64,000 nucleotides of DNA from a virus. The notes below the pieces were generated by a model. That model made no database searches and was not told the origin of the DNA. It saw only the letters and a list, made by a program, of their open reading frames with translations. Each line of letters opens with the position of its first letter. Within the stretch, counting starts at the first letter, position 1. Position numbers and translations under genes: made by a program. Shown here in pieces: positions 57,654 to 64,000 of the stretch. The stretch lies in IMG/VR virus record IMGVR_UViG_3300027365_000009, positions 85,877 to 149,876 of that record; one strand, given 5' to 3'.

Positions 57654-60581
57654 TTACCACTTACCATAGGTGCCTTCCTTGAGGGCGTCGTAGAGATTGG
57701 CCACGACATGCTCCTCTCCTTCGTAGATGACTTTCTCGTTGCCTGCCAACTCCACCTTCTCGCCGTTCTCCAACGTGAAGATATACGAGGTATCCTTCAG
57801 GTCATCTTCGCGCACTAAGACGCCCTGGAAAGCGGTTGGGTTGAACCGAAAAGTGGTTGCGCCCTTCAGCCCGCGCTCATAAGCGTCCAGGTACAGGTTC
57901 TCGAAACGCTCAAAAGCGAAATCCGTCGGAACATTCACCGTCTTGGAAATGGAGGAATCAATCCAATACTGGGACGCGGACTGAATCGACACGTGCTCTT
58001 CTGGGGTGATGTCATCGGAGACCACGAAGTAATCGGGGAGATCCTCTTCAGTGGCGTCAGGCTTCACGAAGTGGCGATAGGCGAGCAGTTCGAACGAGAC
58101 AACTTCCACCTGTTCTTTCGTCTTCTTACCCGACTGGATGATGTTGCGGTAGTAGCGATGCGAGAACGACGGTTCAATGCCATTGGAGGCATTATTGCCC
58201 AGAGACAGGGAGATAGTGCCTGTCGGCGCAATGGAACTGTGGTGGGTAAATCGCGCACCCACTTCCGCCAGTTCCGCTACCAGTTCGGGATTGGCTTTCG
58301 CAATGCGCTTCATGTACTCGCTGTACTTGGCATGCAGAATACGACCCGGGATCTTATCGCCCACTTCATAACCATCCTTCACCATTTCAGGACGCTGACG
58401 AAGCATCTTCGGGGTGACGGCAAACTCTTCGGTCATGATCGGTGCCGGGCCCTTCTCCTTGGCGAGTTGCAGGGCTTGTTGCCAGCCCACCAGGGCCAGT
58501 TCCTTGGTGACCTGGGTGGTGAAGCCCACAGAATCAACTTTACCGTAGGGCATCCCCAACATGGTCAGCGTAGAGCCCAGGCCCAGATACCCCATGCCAT
58601 GGCGACGTTTGGAAGTGATCTCCTTACGTTGATTCTCCAGGGGCAGGCCATTGATCTCCACCACATTGTCAAGCATGCGGGTAAAGATGGCCACCACCTT
58701 ACGGTAGCGCTCCCAATCGAAACGTGCCTTATCGGTAAAGGGATCAATCACGAACTTGGTCAGGTTCACTGACCCGAGCAGACACGCACCTTCTGGGGGG
58801 AGGGGTTGTTCACCGCAGTTGTGAACCAGAACCCCGTCATTATCTCCGGTGGCTACAAAGAAACGACTGAACTCGTCGACACTACCACAATAAACATCCT
58901 CGTTATAATCTAGAAACCGCACGCATTCTACCCGATGATTAGCTTCAGTAACGCGCTTGCGTACAGTATATGGGGAACACCCCAGTTGAGACGCGATCGT
59001 TCTATACGAAGCACCGCCCTCCCGCAGTTGAATCATTGTTTGGGTATTTAAATCGTTTCTATAACGACCGTTATTACCACCACTAAAATCAGTAGTTAAG
59101 AAGTGATTGCGTTCTGGGAAACGACGCATCGGATTTAAATCTCCGCGCATGTGCATTGAATTATGCTCGTTAGCCACCATTAATTCAATGTTCTCAGGTC
59201 TGTTATCCCATTTAATTCCATTTTTATGGTGTGCGTGATATCCATCAGGAACGCCATTCTCAAAAGGAACGTGGTGTTCTAAGGGCAAATGCTTCCCATT
59301 GGTTAGCCGCAAGTAACCTTTCTGATTTGCCTTATAACGGTAAACACTTTCAAGCGACATTCCGGGCTGAAGGTGCTGCGCCTCAACTTGACTGCCGTCT
59401 TTCAAAAAGAAGCGGTGTTCTGGTGTGCACCGTACCGTCTGACCATCGCCCAGAGAAACTTCGACTAAACGCGCATTTCGCTGGGTTACTCGAATATTGC
59501 GCATTGGGCGGTAAACCATTTGACCTTGGTGATTCTGAGTCAATACGTTTATATCAGTGCCCACTAACTGGTTGAATGGAATGTGTCCACGATCAGTCCA
59601 AACCCGAGTGTCTCCTGTGAAACATGGGTTCGTTGCGGTGATGGTCTCACACCACCAATTATTGTTCATGCGGTTGACCGCATCGATCAGGATAAAGCCG
59701 GGTTCTGCATAGTCATACGTCGAACGCATGATCTTCTTCCACAGGTCGCCAGCATTAATTCGTTGATACACCTTACAGGCCACCCGACCCTGATCGTCCA
59801 GGATGTAGTCGTCCTCAATGACCGGCCAATCGCGGTAGATGATGTCATCCTTAGACAGATCGTCGAACTCGGCTGCTTTGGTCGGGAAGACCAGGGGCCA
59901 CTCACTTCGGTTCTTGACCGCCTCCATGAACTCATCGGTAATGAGAAGGCTCATGTTGAATTGACGCAGCCGACCGTCTTCGCGCTTGGCGTCGATAAAC
60001 TCCTCGACATCGGGATGGGAGACATCAAACGTCGCCATCTGGGCACCCCTACGACCACCGGCAGAGGCTACGGTAAAGCACATCTTGTCGAAGATGTCCA
60101 TGAACGCAATCGGACCGTTCGTTCCAGCGCCAGCGCCATGAACGTACGCGCCGCGAGGACGGATGGTGCTGAATGAATACCCGATACCACAACCGGCTTT
60201 CAAGGTAATCCCCGCATCGGAGACCGCCGACAGGATCTCGGCCATGCCATCACGGACATTTTTGGAAACGGTACAATTTATAAGGGATACCGCGGTCTTA
60301 TGATCGGAGGCTCCGGCATTGGAGGTAATGCGTCCCGCGGGGATAGCACCATTCTCCAGCGCCCACAGGAACCGTTCTTCCCAGAACTCTCTTTCTTCTT
60401 CATGCTCGATACTGGCCAGTGTCTTGGCCACCCGCTTGTAGGTATCCTCTACCGTCTGGTCGACCGGTTCTCCATGACGATCCCGAAGGCGATACTTCGA
60501 ATCCCAAATATCATAAGAGGGTAACTGCATCGGGACATCATTGGTAGAATTAAGTTCCGGCTGCGAGACGTGTTCAGTCAT
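57654..60581 (-). CDS. nrdJ: Class II (B12-dependent) ribonucleotide reductase catalytic chain with intein
   Basis: 975 residues, ATG 60581; mature enzyme about 706 after loss of a 269-residue intein. It reduces ribonucleotides using adenosylcobalamin, independent of oxygen. Class II features: SLINCTV (first redox Cys, residue 103), GCGIGYSFS, AGGRRGAQMA, FNMSLLITD, NPCGEQPLPPEGACLLGS (radical Cys then second redox Cys), ATGTISL, and GATTFRFNP near the end. The intein interrupts NP/CGE, just before the radical Cys. The C-terminus (ANLYDALKEGTYGKW) has no Cys tail; that tail lies in the next gene. Late-type promoter motif 63 bases upstream. Confidence 0.92.
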   Translation of the reverse strand: MTEHVSQPELNSTNDVPMQLPSYDIWDSKYRLRDRHGEPVDQTVEDTYKRVAKTLASIEHEEEREFWEERFLWALENGAIPAGRITSNAGASDHKTAVSLINCTVSKNVRDGMAEILSAVSDAGITLKAGCGIGYSFSTIRPRGAYVHGAGAGTNGPIAFMDIFDKMCFTVASAGGRRGAQMATFDVSHPDVEEFIDAKREDGRLRQFNMSLLITDEFMEAVKNRSEWPLVFPTKAAEFDDLSKDDIIYRDWPVIEDDYILDDQGRVACKVYQRINAGDLWKKIMRSTYDYAEPGFILIDAVNRMNNNWWCETITATNPCFTGDTRVWTDRGHIPFNQLVGTDINVLTQNHQGQMVYRPMRNIRVTQRNARLVEVSLGDGQTVRCTPEHRFFLKDGSQVEAQHLQPGMSLESVYRYKANQKGYLRLTNGKHLPLEHHVPFENGVPDGYHAHHKNGIKWDNRPENIELMVANEHNSMHMRGDLNPMRRFPERNHFLTTDFSGGNNGRYRNDLNTQTMIQLREGGASYRTIASQLGCSPYTVRKRVTEANHRVECVRFLDYNEDVYCGSVDEFSRFFVATGDNDGVLVHNCGEQPLPPEGACLLGSVNLTKFVIDPFTDKARFDWERYRKVVAIFTRMLDNVVEINGLPLENQRKEITSKRRHGMGYLGLGSTLTMLGMPYGKVDSVGFTTQVTKELALVGWQQALQLAKEKGPAPIMTEEFAVTPKMLRQRPEMVKDGYEVGDKIPGRILHAKYSEYMKRIAKANPELVAELAEVGARFTHHSSIAPTGTISLSLGNNASNGIEPSFSHRYYRNIIQSGKKTKEQVEVVSFELLAYRHFVKPDATEEDLPDYFVVSDDITPEEHVSIQSASQYWIDSSISKTVNVPTDFAFERFENLYLDAYERGLKGATTFRFNPTAFQGVLVREDDLKDTSYIFTLENGEKVELAGNEKVIYEGEEHVVANLYDALKEGTYGKW
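58818..59624 (-). other. Intein with HNH endonuclease region inside nrdJ
   Basis: Residues 320-588 of the precursor. It opens with CFTGDTRV (block A, Cys1), has TPEHRFFL (block B, TxxH), and ends FFVATGDNDGVLVHN before C+1 (blocks F/G, ending His-Asn). In the middle, YHAHHKNGIKWDNRPENIEL is an HNH-type homing endonuclease, and MIQLREGGASYRTIASQLG continuing into CSPYTVRKRV is a helix-turn-helix. All splicing residues (C1, H of block B, HN, C+1) are in place, so it should splice. Insertion just before a catalytic Cys is typical of inteins, which choose sites that cannot be deleted. Confidence 0.92.
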
Positions 60582-60643
60582 GACATTTTACTCGTTGAAG
60601 GTGAACGAAAGGTAATACAAAACTGGTCTGATCCTTTCTCAGG

Positions 60644-60656
60644 CATAGTATAGTAC
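60644..60656 (-). promoter_or_regulatory. Late-type promoter motif (nrdJ operon)
   Basis: Minus-strand GTACTATACTATG, 63 bases upstream of the nrdJ start. It shares TACTATG with the sheath and helicase motifs. Confidence 0.55.
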
Positions 60657-60711
60657 GCTAAGTAAACTAACGGGAAACGCCCGTCTCATGCGGGTTTCAG
60701 GGACATATAGC

Positions 60712-60733
60712 GAGGCGCTCCTAGGAGCGCCTC
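60712..60733. terminator. Perfect inverted repeat, terminator
   Basis: GAGGCGCTCC / (A)GCGCCTC arranged around TAGG; the two 11-base halves are perfectly complementary. It is downstream (minus sense) of the gene ending at 60805. A weaker hairpin, GAAAC.CCCG / CGGG.TTTC, lies at 60674-60698. The 60582-60804 gap holds no gene. Confidence 0.75.
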
Positions 60734-60804
60734 TATGCCATTTTAGCCGTTACCTTACCCTAGGTACTACCTCACTACCTTAAGGCGAACTAAAGGGCCT
60801 TTGG

Positions 60805-61884
60805 TCAGCGAATGGAGGCATCAATCCAGATGGCGTATGACCTTACGACCGAATAGATAATTTCCTTGAACTTGGTGGTGATGGGGGGAGGGGTTCCTTT
60901 AAACGGACGAAGGAGAGACATCCAGGCTTTGGCACGATTTTCATCGGTCAACATATCCCGGGCCATGTCGGTACCCACCTCGGAAAGAATCCGGGTTCCC
61001 ATGTTCAGCCAAGGATTGTCGGTCTGGGGAATTTCAACCTCACTTCCTTTGGGGATGTGTTTGGCAATGTTGTTCTTCCCATACAGGTATTCGTTGATCT
61101 GAGTCCACCCATGCCAACTCTGGTCGGCAGCAAACGATACCGTACGGTTAGTGGAAAGGTCGCGAATTTGTCCCCAGAAAGCATCCATCACGTCCAGATA
61201 CTCTAACATGACCTGTGCGTGGGCAATGATCTCCTGTTGTGTCATGGCAGGGACATGCCGCACGGATGTGCGCATGGGTTCGGTAAAACCGCGTTTTACG
61301 TAAATGCGATTTCCCAGTGGGAACTCAAACTTACGTTCCATCTCCCGAGCAATTGCCGTTTCTGGAAGGGTCAAGGCATTCACACGGTCTGAAATATCTC
61401 GAAGGGTCTCATCGTTAACTTCCGAACGGGAAAGGTCACGAGCAATGGGCTCCAGGCGTCGATAGTACGCCGCGACCTCTTTGGTGGTCTTGTCCATCCA
61501 CACTTTGAGGTCGTTCAATGCATCACGTGCCTGTTCGGGAGTTGCCACCTCATTATTAACCGCCAAGTAGGGAATGGCGTGAGTGAGTTTTAAATCCTTC
61601 TCTACGAAACGTCGCTTCTCCAGCCATTGTGGATTGGCATAGTAGAGTCGAATCGCTTCTCTGACATGTTTGATGCTGTATTTCCAATCGGTGGGCTTAC
61701 CGCCCTCCTTGAAATTGCGTTTGATATCACCAAAGAAATTGGCAACGGCTTCGGAGATACCCTCATTGGAAATTTCCAGTTCCTGATCCTGACCAAACAG
61801 ATCCGGGAAAAAGGATTCCAATGATGGGGTTTCTTCGGTGGTACCGAGAGGGAACTGAGTTTCGAGAAGATTACGAATTGACAC
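60805..61884 (-). CDS. Hypothetical protein, 359 aa, possibly a processed virion protein
   Basis: GTG start at 61884, AAGGA 8 bases upstream. The N-terminal 70 residues (SLESFFPDLFGQDQELEISN, then EGISEAVANFFGDIKRN) look like internal head proteins of phiKZ-type phages, which are trimmed by the prohead protease after S/A-x-E; here SNE-GIS would be such a site (residue about 42). The remainder is helical. The assignment as an inner-head protein is inference. It follows the gene at 61897 after 12 bases. Confidence 0.5.
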   Translation of the reverse strand: MSIRNLLETQFPLGTTEETPSLESFFPDLFGQDQELEISNEGISEAVANFFGDIKRNFKEGGKPTDWKYSIKHVREAIRLYYANPQWLEKRRFVEKDLKLTHAIPYLAVNNEVATPEQARDALNDLKVWMDKTTKEVAAYYRRLEPIARDLSRSEVNDETLRDISDRVNALTLPETAIAREMERKFEFPLGNRIYVKRGFTEPMRTSVRHVPAMTQQEIIAHAQVMLEYLDVMDAFWGQIRDLSTNRTVSFAADQSWHGWTQINEYLYGKNNIAKHIPKGSEVEIPQTDNPWLNMGTRILSEVGTDMARDMLTDENRAKAWMSLLRPFKGTPPPITTKFKEIIYSVVRSYAIWIDASIR

Positions 61885-61896
61885 GGGTATTTTCCT

Positions 61897-63129
61897 TTAT
61901 GATGAATAGTAGCTCTTTGTTAACGTCCGGAGCGCTACATAGAGCAGCACTCCTGTACGCACGGAGGCAATGACGGGTTGGTTACGGGTCTTGACTGCAT
62001 TACGCACCAGTTTCTCTGTCCATTCACGCAGTTTCAGCACGGTGGGATCAGAGGATCGGGAGGCCATCAGTTGATTACGTAGGCGTACCATCAATCCCGC
62101 CAGGTCGTTATTATGCTTCAGTAGCTGGCGCTGACTGTGGAGGTAATCGAAGACATACAACAAGTCTTCCTTCACAATGTCTTCCAGATAACTTTGACCA
62201 CGCTGTCGATAGTTTTTCGACATGTAGGACAGAGTGTCTCGAAGAAGGGGCTCGGGTAACGTCCGCATGGCGTTAACCACCACCTCAACTAACTCGTCAC
62301 GAATGAAGTTACGTTCGTTTTGCACGACTTCATTGGCATAACGCAGATAGCTACTATACCCGTTACGACGATCACGGAGGACGGTTTCGCCATCGGTACT
62401 GACCATGGTGGCTGACACGGTATTCACCCGAGTGTTGGACTGGAGGGTTGTGAGATACACCGCATAGATCTTCTTAACGACTTCGCGAATCCGACCTTGG
62501 GTGTCGGTCACCACACGAATGATCATCGGATCTGGGGCAAACTTCTTGATTGGTTGGCGGTAGATGGAATTAGGGGAGATCAGGTCTTCACTACGCGCTT
62601 CCAGCAGGGCACGCCATGATCCGTAGCGGCGGATGTCATACCGTCCTGAGAGCATCCCGTACGTCGCTCGGGCGACCGCAGGATCAGCCGGGTACTTAAA
62701 ACGAGGAATCAGAAGACTGGTCAGGAACCGGTAATGCATGACCATGAAGGCGTGCTTCGCCGCTTCTTTGCGCAGCTTTTGGGGAATCGATGTTTCATTC
62801 TCCAGGCGGTGGGCAATGTAGACTGGCGTGTAGTTAAATACATCGCCCATTACCTTGAAGTCGTGGTTAACCGATCTCACCTGACGGAAGGCATTGATCA
62901 ACAATCCTTCATCGACGTCCAGGACCTCTTCATACCAGGCGTCACGGTCGGACTCCAGGAAGCGAATCGGATGGACACCTAATAAGACCCCACCGAAGAA
63001 CGCACTGTGGTCCTCGTTACGTGTCATGAACTGATTGGAAAAGCGGATAATGCGCTCACACAACTTTCGATCGAACTTAACCTGATCGAACTGTTCGTCG
63101 AACACATCCTTCAATGTAGGGGAAGACAT
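61897..63129 (-). CDS. Hypothetical protein, 410 aa, possibly virion-associated
   Basis: ATG 63129 with GAGG 5 bases upstream (an in-frame GTG at 63135 is the alternative). Mostly helical and basic, with many Arg and Tyr (HAFMVMHYRFLTSLLIPRFK) and no known motif. It is co-transcribed with the 359-residue protein. Position upstream of nrdJ and terminase on the same strand suggests a late virion role, not proven. Confidence 0.6.
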   Translation of the reverse strand: MSSPTLKDVFDEQFDQVKFDRKLCERIIRFSNQFMTRNEDHSAFFGGVLLGVHPIRFLESDRDAWYEEVLDVDEGLLINAFRQVRSVNHDFKVMGDVFNYTPVYIAHRLENETSIPQKLRKEAAKHAFMVMHYRFLTSLLIPRFKYPADPAVARATYGMLSGRYDIRRYGSWRALLEARSEDLISPNSIYRQPIKKFAPDPMIIRVVTDTQGRIREVVKKIYAVYLTTLQSNTRVNTVSATMVSTDGETVLRDRRNGYSSYLRYANEVVQNERNFIRDELVEVVVNAMRTLPEPLLRDTLSYMSKNYRQRGQSYLEDIVKEDLLYVFDYLHSQRQLLKHNNDLAGLMVRLRNQLMASRSSDPTVLKLREWTEKLVRNAVKTRNQPVIASVRTGVLLYVALRTLTKSYYSS

Positions 63130-63233
63130 GGCCACCTCGTAGGGATAGATAGGATCAGAAGATTGAACGCAATCCCACGAAGTTACAGACCTAGATCATC
63201 TCTATGCAATCCCACTACTAGGAATGTACCCCC

Positions 63234-63617
63234 ATGAGTCATTACCTGTACCACTCGGTTATACTTAGCGTCCCCAACACCCAACAGTTGGACGTCGTTA
63301 CTCAAGAACTGGACAAACGGGAGCTTGAATATGCCGTCTCTCAAAAAACCGTGAACGAGACCTGCAGTGTTTGTGTCTTCCCCTCTGGGTCGAAAGCCGG
63401 TTGGGATGAATGGAGAGAACACGCAAGGAAGATCCAGGCCTTTGTCGCCAATTTAAAGAGTCACTCCCCTTCCGTGGAATGGGCCTGGGTCTGTTTTGGT
63501 GACGACACCAATAATCGAGCTTACGCGGACATCCACGACTTCCACGGAAACCCTAACGTTTCTCCAGAACCCCATCAAGCAGGTCTCGCCGTAGTCACCG
63601 AAACCCGTTACGAATAA
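63234..63617 (+). CDS. Hypothetical protein, 127 aa
   Basis: ATG 63234, CTAGGAATG upstream. Soluble alpha/beta protein: beta strand HYLYHSVILSVPN, helix QLDVVTQELDKRELEYAV, then an SVEWAWVCFGDD strand. The gap upstream (63136-63233) holds ATCTCTATGCAAT, which may be a promoter. Function unknown. Divergent from the gene at 63129. Confidence 0.65.
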   Translation: MSHYLYHSVILSVPNTQQLDVVTQELDKRELEYAVSQKTVNETCSVCVFPSGSKAGWDEWREHARKIQAFVANLKSHSPSVEWAWVCFGDDTNNRAYADIHDFHGNPNVSPEPHQAGLAVVTETRYE

Positions 63618-63634
63618 CCGAAAAGGAGATCCCC

Positions 63635-64000
63635 ATGCAAGCACTTGCTCTCCCCAACACCGATTCCCTTAACCGCCTGATCGAATCCCAGGCGAGTCAC
63701 CGTCGGTCGCTTCCTAAAGCGCACTTCGAGGTACCTCAGATTGATGAGGGGAAAGCCCAACACTTGGAACTCAATGCCCTCCTGCGTCACCTACTGTCGA
63801 TTCGTCGGGTCGTCGAAATCGAGAACCGGCTCGGAACCCTGCGGGGTGGTGATATCACTCCATTCGTAGATGCCATCGTACCGGACGCAGTAGAACGCAT
63901 CGGGGACATCACTGAGGGGCACAACCTGGACGTCGAGAACCGTCTCTTTGAGCAGGGATTTCTCTACACTTGCCTAGCCCACGAGGGTCCGCGTCTGTAC
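63635..64000 (+). CDS. Hypothetical protein, cut by window end (first 122 residues)
   Basis: ATG 63635 after AAAAGGAG; the frame runs open to the right edge. The start is MQALALPNTDSLNRLIESQA; the visible part is helical and charged (LLRHLLSIRRVVEIENRLG; DAVERIGDITEGHNLDVENR). The repeated V.EIENRL / LDVENRL-like pieces may mark a helical repeat. No family recognised. It lies 17 bases after the previous stop, in one operon. Confidence 0.65.
   Translation, partial: MQALALPNTDSLNRLIESQASHRRSLPKAHFEVPQIDEGKAQHLELNALLRHLLSIRRVVEIENRLGTLRGGDITPFVDAIVPDAVERIGDITEGHNLDVENRLFEQGFLYTCLAHEGPRLY

Noticed and set aside
1-64000. CRISPR array, integrase, transposase or IS element
   Set aside because: No regularly spaced repeats and no recombinase motifs were seen; the only mobile elements recognised are HNH genes and the intein.

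Overview
The window reads as part of a large tailed-phage genome: a jumbo myovirus related to Pseudomonas phage phiKZ. The evidence is (i) the 5'-terminal gene, on the minus strand and cut by the window edge, which carries the N-terminal landmarks of a multisubunit RNA polymerase beta' chain; (ii) beside it, a 2486-residue virion protein with a lytic transglycosylase domain; (iii) a 695-residue tail sheath and 287-residue tube pair; (iv) a large terminase next to a block of three structural genes. The orders beta'-N / giant SLT protein / virion protein and terminase / three structural genes / sheath / tube match, from memory, phiKZ genes 180-182 and 25-30. No tRNA, CRISPR array or integrase was seen. 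The host cannot be read from the sequence. The two-gene class II ribonucleotide reductase recalls the nrdJa/nrdJb arrangement of pseudomonads, but that is only a hint.

Layout. 1-11.3 kb: virion module (RNAP beta' on the minus strand; giant SLT protein and two further genes on the plus strand). 11.3-31.7 kb: about forty small, tightly packed plus-strand accessory genes with many rho-independent terminators. Recognisable members are an Acb2/Tad1-hairpin-like protein, a LigA domain Ia-like protein, a Tad2 (DUF2829)-like protein, thymidylate kinase, an HNH endonuclease, dihydrofolate reductase, an enlarged thymidylate synthase, a SLOG/DprA-like Rossmann protein, a RecD2-type OB domain, a zinc metalloprotease, an exported cysteine-containing protein and a DEDD exonuclease. 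31.7-35.9 kb: minus-strand SF2 helicase and two putative virion genes. 36.0-41.5 kb: a possible structured noncoding RNA, then more small plus-strand genes including dCTP deaminase and a GNAT acetyltransferase. 41.5-45.8 kb: minus-strand sheath, tube, a 51-residue protein and a tail-fibre-like protein. 45.9-51.2 kb: three plus-strand structural genes. 51.2-53.4 kb: an AT-rich HNH homing-endonuclease gene and a second tail-fibre-like gene broken by one amber codon. 53.4-63.1 kb: minus-strand terminase, small P-loop NTPase, DUF1289/CWC protein, split NrdJ with intein, and two unknown proteins. 63.2-64 kb: two plus-strand small genes, the last cut by the window end.

How the genes work together. 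NrdJ (two polypeptides), dCTP deaminase, DHFR, thymidylate synthase and thymidylate kinase form a nearly complete dNTP/dTTP supply line. Two recurring sequence motifs suggest two promoter classes: CTATATCACT in front of small accessory genes (resembling the phiKZ early motif TATATTAC), and TA-rich sequence ending in ACTATG, on the minus strand, in front of sheath, helicase, NrdJ and terminase (resembling the TATG of phiKZ late promoters). The most interesting areas are the putative anti-signalling cluster at 11.7-12.6 kb, the split intein-containing NrdJ, the three related tail-fibre-tip cassettes (one intact, one amber-broken, one a remnant), and a 55-bp exact repeat that places the start of thymidylate synthase directly in front of DHFR.
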